NCBI GenBank assembly: GCA_021779635.1
Contig: JAJYAH010000527.1
Location: forward strand, 1 to 5,503
From: Pseudomonadota bacterium
Lineage (GTDB): Bacteria; Pseudomonadota; Alphaproteobacteria; Rhizobiales; Xanthobacteraceae
Direction of reading: 5' to 3'
DNA length: 5,503 bases
Shown: in pieces, positions 1 to 5,503 of the stretch
Position numbering within the stretch: the first letter of the stretch is position 1
How the letters are laid out: every line of letters starts with the position of its first letter
Made by a program: the position numbers and the translations under genes
The notes under the pieces: generated by a model
The model's input: only the letters and a program-made list of their open reading frames with translations
Told to the model about the DNA's origin: nothing
The model's database searches: none

Positions 1-88
1 GATAGTGCAGCCAGTACTGGTTGATGGCGGTAAGTTCGCTGCGCAGGCCCTTGTTGAGGTAGTCGATGACTTTTGGATCACCCTGCAT
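1..88 (-). CDS. bfr: Bacterioferritin, N-terminal fragment (cut by window edge)
   Basis: Only the first 29 codons lie in the window; the gene continues past base 1. The peptide begins [20 protein letters not shown] and continues AINQYWLHY, which matches the first helix of bacterioferritins (E. coli MKGDTKVINYLNK...NELVAINQYFLH). Family knowledge: Bfr forms a 24-subunit haem-containing cytoplasmic shell that oxidises Fe(II) at a di-iron centre and stores it as a ferric mineral. Glu18 is the first ferroxidase ligand and is present. The ATG (complement of 86-88) is preceded by GGAG (95-98) at 6 nt spacing, and the N-terminus aligns with the family without extension. It follows bfd on the same strand after 128 bp but appears to have its own promoter and Irr operator. 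Alternative ferritin-like families are unlikely given this N-terminal match. Confidence 0.93.
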   Translation of the reverse strand, partial: MQGDPKVIDYLNKGLRSELTAINQYWLHY

Positions 89-127
89 GGTGCACTCCGC
101 TGGTTGAGGCCAAAGCTCGGCTTTAAG

Positions 128-144
128 TTTAGAACGCTTCTAAG
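128..144 (-). promoter_or_regulatory. Iron control element (Irr operator) of bfr
   Basis: The 17-mer TTTAGAACGCTTCTAAG is an inverted repeat with arms TTAGAA and TTCTAA. It fits the rhizobial ICE pattern, as I recall it TTTRGAAYNRTTCYAAA, at all but about two positions. Family knowledge: Irr is a Fur-family regulator that senses haem/iron status and binds ICE under low iron, repressing genes whose ICE overlaps the transcription start. Here the element covers the predicted start of bfr and lies about 40 bp before its ATG. The inference is that bfr is shut off when iron is scarce. Binding was not tested. Confidence 0.75.
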
Positions 145-148
145 TCAG

Positions 149-177
149 ATTGTAGGCGAGAGCAACCCTCTCGCCAA
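149..177 (-). promoter_or_regulatory. Candidate sigma70-type promoter of bfr
   Basis: On the minus strand TTGGCG (complement of 172-177, 4 of 6 to TTGACA) is followed by exactly 17 nt and then TACAAT (complement of 149-154, 5 of 6 to TATAAT). The predicted start falls near base 141-142, inside the ICE, and gives a leader of about 54 nt to the bfr ATG. The agreement between promoter spacing and operator position supports the call, but no start has been mapped. Confidence 0.5.
155..175. repeat. Perfect 8-bp inverted repeat in the bfd-bfr gap
   Basis: GGCGAGAG (155-162) and CTCTCGCC (168-175) are perfect complements separated by CAACC. The hairpin covers the spacer and part of the -35 of the candidate bfr promoter. 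Read along the minus strand it lies 42 bp after the bfd stop and lacks a following T-run, so it is not a classic intrinsic terminator. It could trim or stabilise bfd mRNA, or be a second operator. Confidence 0.5.
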
Positions 178-216
178 AACAGCGAAACCGCGGGAAATCA
201 ATGAACCTCAGGGACT

Positions 217-483
217 TCAGACCGTCGCTACGAGCGAGAAATCGCTGTGGGCGTCTGCATCTTCCGCGATCTGGCTATGCGGGCACCCGGAACAGCAGGC
301 CTTGGCGCAAGCCCCCAAAGCCTCGTCGATAATGGTCTTGAGGGTGCGCGCGCATCGGCCGCATTCGGCGCTACAACCGAGACAGCCATAGATCTGCTTG
401 GCGCTACGCGGGAGGTCATCCGCAGCGCTGACGGCGTTGCGGACATCGTCGTCGCTGAGGACGTGGCAGGAACAAACAATCAT
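217..483 (-). CDS. bfd: Bacterioferritin-associated ferredoxin, Cys-rich extended form
   Basis: An 88-residue cytoplasmic [2Fe-2S] protein starting MIVCSCHVLSDDDVRNAV. The expected cluster ligands are visible as C4-x-C6 near the N-terminus and C41-G-R-C44, the same arrangement as E. coli Bfd (MYVCLC... and QCGKC). Family knowledge: Bfd docks on bacterioferritin and passes electrons to the haem, reducing the ferric core so that iron is released. Its place directly upstream of bfr on the same strand supports this role. The start at 481-483 is chosen because MIVCSC aligns with the family N-terminus; no good Shine-Dalgarno is visible (the leader ends CCGCCGTTTTA). Oddities: the protein is longer than the roughly 64-residue E. 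coli form and carries six extra cysteines, C34 and C37 (GCLGC) and C59, C63, C64, C67 in the tail. Confidence 0.9.
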   Translation of the reverse strand: MIVCSCHVLSDDDVRNAVSAADDLPRSAKQIYGCLGCSAECGRCARTLKTIIDEALGACAKACCSGCPHSQIAEDADAHSDFSLVATV

Positions 484-660
484 TAAAACGGCGGGCCTGT
501 ATGCGAAGTGAGGCCCATCGATATTCAAGAGCGCCGCACGATGCAAAAGGAAAAACGCTCTTTTCAAGTGATTCCAAACTGATCCCTGATATAGACTGGA
601 ATGAATCTAAAATGCCCGTGACAGCAATTTGGGCAGCTTCGAATGCAGGTCTGTCGATCG
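484..660. other. Intergenic region upstream of bfd, no gene seen
   Basis: This 177-bp gap separates bfd from the next minus-strand gene. I see no convincing coding sequence. It must hold the bfd promoter unless bfd is read from further upstream. It contains two degenerate ICE-like sequences (562-578 and 595-611) and a pair of perfect 6-bp inverted arms, ATTCCA (571-576) and TGGAAT (597-602). The best -10-like hexamer on the minus strand is TATATC (complement of 588-593), but it has no recognisable -35. Confidence 0.5.
595..611 (-). promoter_or_regulatory. Degenerate ICE-like sequence upstream of bfd
   Basis: ACTGGAATGAATCTAAA (plus strand) matches the recalled ICE pattern TTTRGAAYNRTTCYAAA at about 14 of 17 positions, with one good half-site and one broken half-site. 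It sits next to the -10-like TATATC at 588-593, where a bound repressor would block polymerase. It is about 110 bp before the bfd ATG. A second, similarly weak match lies at 562-578. Either or neither may be functional. Confidence 0.28.
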
Positions 661-942
661 TTAACCGCTTCCGCCATCGCCACCGCCACCAGCATCGCCG
701 CCTCCTCCGCCATCGCCGCCACCGGAGTCGCTTGCAGCAACCGAATGGTCGGATGCTGAATGCTCGCCTGCGTCCCAAACGAAGTGGCCTCCGCCGTCGC
801 CGACATCAGCGCCACCGACCGATCCGGAGCGATCGACACAGGGTCCGTTGATGACACGGCGTTTCGGCAATCGCGTCATCAACCGGTGATACATCAACAA
901 CGCAATGCCGATCGCAATTCCGAACGCTATCATCTCACTCAT
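661..942 (-). CDS. Small single-pass membrane protein with Gly/Asp-rich tail, unknown function
   Basis: I do not recognise a named family. The predicted protein is 93 residues. Residues about 4-17 (MIAFGIAIGIALLM) form one hydrophobic helix, followed by a basic stretch (HRLMTRLPKRR) that would favour a cytoplasmic C-terminus. The middle is Ser/Asp/His-containing. The last 20 or so residues are nearly all Gly and Asp, with blocks GGGD, GGGGGD and GGGGD, ending GGSG. There is a single cysteine at residue 35. The start at the complement of 940-942 is chosen because AGGAAG precedes it by 5 nt; an adjacent ATG three bases upstream (943-945) is nearly as good, and a reading to 1044 has no supporting signal. 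The upstream gene on the other strand is divergent. Homologous-looking Gly-rich microproteins are common in Bradyrhizobium relatives, from general knowledge. Confidence 0.65.
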   Translation of the reverse strand: MSEMIAFGIAIGIALLMYHRLMTRLPKRRVINGPCVDRSGSVGGADVGDGGGHFVWDAGEHSASDHSVAASDSGGGDGGGGGDAGGGGDGGSG

Positions 943-1153
943 CATCACTTCCTCTCGCGACGGACCCTTGAATTGTGCAGTGCAAAAACGCCATGTCCCG
1001 GCCATTATTCGTTGCTCAATATGGCTGGTCCGTTCATTGAACATTCAACCGGAGTGTGAAAATTTCAGAGCGACAGAATGCTTGATCCGCTGTCCGATGC
1101 CCAATCAGACTTGCTCAATGAGATCAGATTTGCCCAATGAGAAAGGTGAAGCC
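943..1153. other. Divergent intergenic region
   Basis: This 211-bp region lies between the minus-strand microprotein gene and the plus-strand secreted-protein gene and should contain promoters for both. It holds a short palindrome-like TTGAACATTCAA (1037-1048) and, next to the plus-strand gene, a 19-bp tandem repeat. I could not fix either promoter: the best plus-strand -35 (TTGAAC, 1037-1042) lacks a good -10 at 17 nt spacing. Confidence 0.45.
1104..1141 (+). repeat. 19-bp tandem direct repeat in the leader of the first secreted-protein gene
   Basis: ATCAGACTTGCTCAATGAG (1104-1122) is followed directly by ATCAGATTTGCCCAATGAG (1123-1141), identical at 17 of 19 positions. A third partial copy of the core, ATGCCCAATCAGA, begins at 1097. 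The array ends one base before the Shine-Dalgarno sequence AAGG (1143-1146). The period is not a multiple of three, so it does not encode a protein repeat. It may be a regulator-binding or RNA-level element. Confidence 0.7.
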
Positions 1154-1474
1154 ATGAGGAAAACTTTGATGGCGCTCGCTGCCGTCGCCACCCTTGCCGT
1201 TTCAGCCGTGGCGGCTCCCGCTCCCGCCCATGCGCAACGGTACCTTGGCGCCGCGATAGCGGGCGGACTGATCGGTGGTGCCATCGTCGGCGCTGCGGCC
1301 GCCCCCTATTATTATGGATATGGACCTGGATACTACGCACCCCCACCGGGATATTACGGTGGTCCGGCCTATGTCGCCGCTCCCGGCTACTATGGCGGCG
1401 GCTGCGTCTGGCAACGGCAGCGTTTCTGGGACGGCTATGGCTGGCGATTCCGTAACGTGCGAGTCTGCGGCTGA
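1154..1474 (+). CDS. Small secreted glycine-zipper protein, paralogue 1, unknown function
   Basis: A 106-residue predicted exported protein. Residues 1-27 are a signal peptide (MRK, a hydrophobic core, then PAPAHA) with likely cleavage before Q28. Residues 28-46, QRYLGAAIAGGLIGGAIVG, form a glycine-zipper-like segment that could insert in or pack on a membrane. Residues 50-83 are rich in Tyr, Gly and Pro (repeated GYY, PPPGYY). The C-terminus has C84-V-W, RFWDGYGWRFR and C105, so two cysteines with 20 residues between them probably form a disulfide in the periplasm. Start 1154 is preferred because AAAGG (1142-1146) precedes it and the signal peptide begins there; in-frame ATGs at 1097 and 1118 would put a polar stretch before the signal peptide. 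The next gene is a paralogue. Such proteins are frequent in rhizobia but I know of no established function. Confidence 0.85.
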   Translation: MRKTLMALAAVATLAVSAVAAPAPAHAQRYLGAAIAGGLIGGAIVGAAAAPYYYGYGPGYYAPPPGYYGGPAYVAAPGYYGGGCVWQRQRFWDGYGWRFRNVRVCG

Positions 1475-1476
1475 TG

Positions 1477-1496
1477 CCGTTCATCTTCCTGAACGG
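1477..1496 (+). repeat. Hairpin just after paralogue 1 stop
   Basis: CCGTTCA (1477-1483) and TGAACGG (1490-1496) are perfect 7-bp complements around the loop TCTTCC. The hairpin starts 3 nt after the stop codon. No T-run follows, so it is more likely an mRNA 3'-end or stability structure than a terminator. CCGTTCA can also pair with the second TGAACGG at 1507-1513. Confidence 0.45.
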
Positions 1497-1519
1497 ATCC
1501 GGTTCCTGAACGGATACGG
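1486..1519 (+). repeat. 17-bp tandem direct repeat downstream of paralogue 1
   Basis: TTCCTGAACGGATCCGG (1486-1502) is followed without a gap by TTCCTGAACGGATACGG (1503-1519), 16 of 17 identical. The first copy supplies the 3' arm of the hairpin at 1477-1496. It looks like a recent local duplication, and its role is unknown. Confidence 0.7.
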
Positions 1520-1559
1520 CGTTTTCCGAAACAACGTGTTTTCATATGCGTAGCTGGCC

Positions 1560-1589
1560 TTGGCCCGAAAAAACCTTTTTTCGGGCCAA
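1560..1589. terminator. Perfect 14-bp inverted repeat, probable terminator of paralogue 1
   Basis: TTGGCCCGAAAAAA (1560-1573) and TTTTTTCGGGCCAA (1576-1589) are exact complements around CC. The T-run lies in the 3' arm near the loop, followed by the GC part of the stem, so it does not have the textbook stem-then-U-tract order. The position, 85 bp after the stop of paralogue 1 and before paralogue 2, and the strength of the stem argue for transcription termination or 3'-end formation. The symmetry would allow it to act on both strands. Confidence 0.55.
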
Positions 1590-1685
1590 TAGCCGTCGAA
1601 CGTTTACTTGGGATTGACGGTTGTCCGCTTTTTTATTCAGCGAGACGGTCATTTTCGAATACGGCGTGTGAGTCACCTTAAACCC

Positions 1686-1703
1686 TGCGCCACCCAAGGC
1701 GCA
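1686..1703 (+). repeat. Leader hairpin before the paralogue 2 ribosome binding site
   Basis: TGCGCC (1686-1691) and GGCGCA (1698-1703) form a perfect 6-bp, GC-rich stem with loop ACCCAA. It ends 5 nt before the strong Shine-Dalgarno AGGAG (1709-1713). It may position or modulate ribosome access, but a stem this short can arise by chance. Confidence 0.3.
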
Positions 1704-1721
1704 TCTTCAGGAGCCCAATAC

Positions 1722-2009
1722 ATGAAGAAGTCGTTTGTCGCCTTCGTCGCGGTTGCCGCGATCGCAACCTCGCTCGCTGCGACGCCCGCGAGCGCGCAGC
1801 GCTACCTCGGCGCCGCCATTGCCGGCGGATTGATAGGTGGGGCCATCGTCGGTGGAGCCATCGCGGCCAGCCCGCCCCCGCCGCCGCCCTATGCTTATGG
1901 TGCTTATGGCGGTCCGGCGTATGTGGAAGGTCCGGGCTGCCGTTTCGTTCGCGAGCGCTTCTGGGATGGTTACGAGTGGCGCTTCCGCCGCGTCGAGGTC
2001 TGCAATTGA
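1722..2009 (+). CDS. Small secreted glycine-zipper protein, paralogue 2, unknown function
   Basis: A 95-residue predicted exported protein, a tandem paralogue of the gene at 1154-1474. Residues 1-25 are a signal peptide (MKK, hydrophobic core, TPASA) with likely cleavage before Q26. Residues 26-44 repeat QRYLGAAIAGGLIGGAIVG exactly as in paralogue 1. A proline run (residues 51-56) replaces part of the Tyr/Gly-rich linker, making it 11 residues shorter overall. The C-terminal module is C73-R-F-V-R-E-RFWDGYEWRFRRVEV-C94, again two cysteines with 20 residues between. The start is fixed by AGGAG (1709-1713) 8 nt upstream and by the signal peptide; the 38 in-frame residues before it look untranslated. 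It has its own terminator downstream and a structure between it and paralogue 1, so the two are probably separate transcripts. Function unknown; cell-envelope or outer-membrane location is inferred. Confidence 0.87.
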   Translation: MKKSFVAFVAVAAIATSLAATPASAQRYLGAAIAGGLIGGAIVGGAIAASPPPPPPYAYGAYGGPAYVEGPGCRFVRERFWDGYEWRFRRVEVCN

Positions 2010-2050
2010 TCTGACCGGAACAGCGTCAACTCGCCACGCTTCGATCTTTC

Positions 2051-2080
2051 AACCCGGCCAATGCTTCGGCCGGGTTTTTT
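2051..2080 (+). terminator. Intrinsic terminator of paralogue 2
   Basis: AACCCGGCC (2051-2059) pairs with GGCCGGGTT (2068-2076) around an 8-nt loop, and a run of six T (2075-2080) follows. This is a textbook rho-independent terminator 41 bp after the paralogue 2 stop. It ends 5 bp from the stop codon of the convergent transglycosylase gene. On the minus strand no T-run follows the stem, so it is best suited to the plus-strand transcript. Confidence 0.88.
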
Positions 2081-2085
2081 CCTTT

Positions 2086-3339
2086 TCAGCGCGCCGCGCT
2101 CATCGAACGCAGCACCGCTTCGCTCGGCCAGCAATCCACCTTGAGCCCGGCCGATTTCTGATACGCGCCAAGGGCAGCACGCGTCTGCATCCCCGCCTTG
2201 CCGTCGAGCTTGTCGGCATAGAGACCGAGGCGCGTGAGTTGACGCTGCATGGCCTCGACATCGGTGGTACGCAATTGGGTCGATGCCGACCACGGCGTCG
2301 CGAAAGGTTGCGGGCTGATCATGCGATCGCTGAGATGCCCGACGAACAGCACGTACAAATCCGAAAAGTTATATTCCTTGATCACGAAGTAATTCTTTGT
2401 GGCCAGAAACGCCGGGCCATAAATGCCCTCCGGCTGCAGCAATGATGCGGGCTGGGCCTGCTCGGCGGCGCTGAGTTGCTGTCCGCGCACCGGCACGAAC
2501 CCGGCGCGCAGCCATTCGCCGATCGGCCTGGTGACCTCGGGCACCCCCTGAGTGCAATCGGCGTTCGCCGGCGCCTTGACCTCATAGGCCCAGCGCACGC
2601 CGGGCTGCCATCCCTTGTTGACGAGTTGCTGGGCCGCGGAGGCGAGCGCATCCGGCACCGAATGCCAGATGTCGCGGCGGCCGTCGCCGTCGAAATCGAC
2701 GCCGTGCTTGTAGAATTCCGACGGCAGGAATTGCGTCAGGCCGGTGGCGCCGGCCCAGGACGAGCGCATGTCCTTGCGCACCACCTCGCCGTCGCCGATG
2801 ATCTTCAGCGCCAGGATGAACTCGGTGCGGTACGTATCCTTGCGCCGGCCGACATAGGCCTGCGTTGCCAGCACGCGGACCGCATCGTAGGGCAGCGTGT
2901 AGCGGCCGTAATCGGTTTCGCGGCCCCAGATCGCCAGCATGATGGTGCCGGGAACGCCGAAGCGCGCTTCGATCGCCGCAAGCGGCGTGCGATATTTCGC
3001 CATCAGCCGCTGCCCCTCCGCCGCCAGCGCCGCGATGCTCGCTTCCTTCACATAATCGGCCGGCACCTGCACGAACTCGGCCTGCGACGGGGCTCCGGTC
3101 GCCGGACGTCCGGGCAATATCAGATCGGGCAATTTGTAATCCGGCTCGAGGCCGCGGGTCTCGGCATCGAAGGTCGCACGCGACACGCCAGCCGCCTGCG
3201 CTTCCGGCCACAACGAGGCGATGAACTGCGTAAAGCCGGCGTCGGCGGCAGAAGCGGGTGCAAGGCTTGCCATGATCGCCAGCATTGCAGCGGCAACCGG
3301 CAGGCGGTCCAAAAACTTCACAAAGCCGACGTGTCGCAT
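2086..3339 (-). CDS. Lytic murein transglycosylase, MltB family, with peptidoglycan-binding domain
   Basis: A 417-residue periplasmic enzyme that cleaves the MurNAc-GlcNAc bond of peptidoglycan, leaving 1,6-anhydro-MurNAc ends. Residues 1-31 form a signal peptide (basic start, hydrophobic core, APASA), with no lipobox cysteine. The SLT_2-type catalytic domain spans about 34-340. The motif AIWGRETDYGRY carries the presumed catalytic Glu141. GATGLTQFLPSEFY (197-210) and the acidic loop DFDGDGRRD (215-223), resembling the calcium site of E. coli MltB, follow as the family requires. A C-terminal peptidoglycan-binding domain of the PG_binding_1 type spans about 359-412 (MQRQLTRLGLYADKLDGKAG). The start has AGGG 4 nt upstream. 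It is the last gene of an apparent operon, 40 bp after tam. All key motifs look intact. I give no symbol because several paralogues of this family occur per genome. Confidence 0.93.
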   Translation of the reverse strand: MRHVGFVKFLDRLPVAAAMLAIMASLAPASAADAGFTQFIASLWPEAQAAGVSRATFDAETRGLEPDYKLPDLILPGRPATGAPSQAEFVQVPADYVKEASIAALAAEGQRLMAKYRTPLAAIEARFGVPGTIMLAIWGRETDYGRYTLPYDAVRVLATQAYVGRRKDTYRTEFILALKIIGDGEVVRKDMRSSWAGATGLTQFLPSEFYKHGVDFDGDGRRDIWHSVPDALASAAQQLVNKGWQPGVRWAYEVKAPANADCTQGVPEVTRPIGEWLRAGFVPVRGQQLSAAEQAQPASLLQPEGIYGPAFLATKNYFVIKEYNFSDLYVLFVGHLSDRMISPQPFATPWSASTQLRTTDVEAMQRQLTRLGLYADKLDGKAGMQTRAALGAYQKSAGLKVDCWPSEAVLRSMSAAR

Positions 3340-3379
3340 GGGTCCCTACCGCTCGCGAACGCCGGGGGCGCCGCAGTAC

Positions 3380-4150
3380 CTACTTCACAGCCACAATGAA
3401 AATCCGCGGAAACCGCAGCAGCACCTTGCCGTCCGCCTGTGGCAAATAGCTGGCCGCGATGCGCGCGGTGTATTCGGCGAGATATTGCTTGCGTTCCGGT
3501 GGCTCCAGCTGATCGACGAACGGCCGCAGACCGGTTCCCTTGACCCATTCCACGATGGCGGCGGCGTCCTCGAGCACATGATTGTAGATCGTATGCCAAA
3601 TCTCCAGCCTGCTGCAGAGCGGCCCCAGCCCGTCATAATAACCGCCGGGCTTCGGGAGACCGTCGCGCACCCGTGCGCTCTCCGCCAGCTTTTCGCGCCA
3701 CGGCCCAAGGTGCGCGACCTCACGCATCAGCACATGGGTAGGTTCATCGAGATTGTCGGGCATTTGCACCGCAAGGACGCCGCCCGGCGGCAGCGCAGCG
3801 AGAAGCCGCTGCAATTGCCTGAGATGGCCAGGCACCCATTGGAATATCGCGTTGGCAAACAGAACGTCGGCGTTTTCGGGCGGCACCCAGTGCGCGATAT
3901 TGGCCTCAATGAAACTGTGTCCCGGCAACCGTTCGCGTGCCTGCCGCAGCATGTCGGCCGACGTATCGATGCCGGTGACCGCCGCTTGCGGCCAACGCTT
4001 GACCAGCAGCTCCGTGGAATTTCCTGGGCCGCACCCGATATCGACCACTCTGCGCGCGTCGGCAATCCGGATTTGCGCCAGCAGATCCCGCGCCGGCCGG
4101 GTCCGCTCGTCCTCGAATTTGAGATACTGCTCCGCGCTCCAGTCCGCCAT
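3380..4150 (-). CDS. tam: Trans-aconitate 2-methyltransferase
   Basis: A 256-residue cytoplasmic SAM-dependent methyltransferase (E. coli Tam is about 252). Family knowledge: it methylates trans-aconitate, a spontaneous by-product of the citric-acid-cycle intermediate cis-aconitate that inhibits aconitase (EC 2.1.1.144). The N-terminus ([20 protein letters not shown]) matches the Tam signature. The SAM-binding motif is [13 protein letters not shown] (from residue 37), with acidic Asp62 (GIDTSADML) expected to hold the SAM ribose. [10 protein letters not shown] (98-107) and [19 protein letters not shown] (128-146) are strongly Tam-specific, as are [11 protein letters not shown] and the end [10 protein letters not shown]. 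The start lies 5 bp after the ettA stop. Its only Shine-Dalgarno-like sequence, GGTAG, overlaps that stop codon, suggesting translational coupling. No defect is seen. Confidence 0.93.
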   Translation of the reverse strand: MADWSAEQYLKFEDERTRPARDLLAQIRIADARRVVDIGCGPGNSTELLVKRWPQAAVTGIDTSADMLRQARERLPGHSFIEANIAHWVPPENADVLFANAIFQWVPGHLRQLQRLLAALPPGGVLAVQMPDNLDEPTHVLMREVAHLGPWREKLAESARVRDGLPKPGGYYDGLGPLCSRLEIWHTIYNHVLEDAAAIVEWVKGTGLRPFVDQLEPPERKQYLAEYTARIAASYLPQADGKVLLRFPRIFIVAVK

Positions 4151-4155
4151 CGTGG

Positions 4156-5503
<1,348 letters not shown>

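Noticed and set aside
5..391. Plus-strand open frame across bfr, the regulatory gap and bfd
   Set aside because: It runs through the ICE and promoter and is antisense to two recognised genes; no homology-like motif is visible.
556..575. EcfG-type stress promoter on the minus strand upstream of bfd (GGAAT ... CGTT)
   Set aside because: The spacing between the two blocks is 2-3 nt shorter than the known GGAAC/GTT arrangement, and the -35 block has a mismatch.
416..851. Arg/Trp- and Arg/His-rich frames on both strands
   Set aside because: They are shadows of the Gly/Asp-rich microprotein's GC-repetitive coding sequence in other frames.
1037..1065. Promoter-like TTGAAC and palindrome TTGAACATTCAA before paralogue 1
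   Set aside because: At 17-nt spacing the -10 position reads AAATTT, a poor match, and the 5-bp arms are short enough to be chance.
905..1153. In-frame N-terminal extension of paralogue 1 to 905
   Set aside because: The signal peptide and Shine-Dalgarno place the start at 1154, and the extension is polar with no secretion signal.
1104..1519. Short repeats considered as a CRISPR array or mobile-element ends
   Set aside because: Only two direct copies each, no regular spacers, no cas genes, no transposase and no matching terminal inverted repeats.
1614..1642. TTGACG as a -35 for paralogue 2
   Set aside because: The nearest -10-like hexamer (TATTCA, 1634-1639) gives a 14-nt spacer, too short for a standard promoter.
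2476..3399. Long plus-strand open frame (307 codons) opposite the transglycosylase
   Set aside because: It is antisense to a gene with intact family motifs; its translation is Arg/His-rich with no recognisable domain, as expected from the complement of high-GC coding DNA.

Overview
The window looks like chromosomal DNA from an alphaproteobacterium of the Bradyrhizobium / Rhodopseudomonas group (Nitrobacteraceae). The evidence is high-GC coding sequence, proteins that read as close rhizobial-type homologues of known families, small secreted Gly-zipper proteins of a kind common in that group, and a near-perfect iron control element (ICE), the operator of the rhizobial iron regulator Irr. The genus is inferred from these signs; no database search was possible.

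Left end (1-483, minus strand): an iron-storage pair, bfd (bacterioferritin-associated ferredoxin) followed by the start of bfr (bacterioferritin, cut by the window edge). The 128-bp gap between them holds a plausible bfr promoter. A 17-bp ICE lies across its predicted transcription start, the expected geometry for repression by Irr when iron is low. Weaker ICE-like sequences lie upstream of bfd.

Middle (484-2085): three small unrecognised genes. One, on the minus strand, encodes a one-helix membrane microprotein with a Gly/Asp-rich tail. The other two, on the plus strand, are tandem paralogues for small secreted proteins. Each has a signal peptide, an identical 19-residue glycine-zipper segment and a C-terminal domain framed by two cysteines. 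Short tandem repeats and hairpins decorate the non-coding DNA around this pair, and each gene has its own terminator-like structure.

Right half (2086-5503, minus strand): an apparent operon transcribed ettA - tam - lytic transglycosylase, with gaps of 5 and 40 bp. It encodes a translation-regulating ABC-F ATPase (N-terminus outside the window), trans-aconitate 2-methyltransferase and a periplasmic MltB-type murein transglycosylase. It converges on the secreted-protein pair at a strong intrinsic terminator.

I found no mobile element, tRNA, rRNA or CRISPR array. The most unusual parts are the duplicated secreted-protein pair with its flanking repeats, and the bfd-bfr regulatory region. The rest is ordinary core genome.
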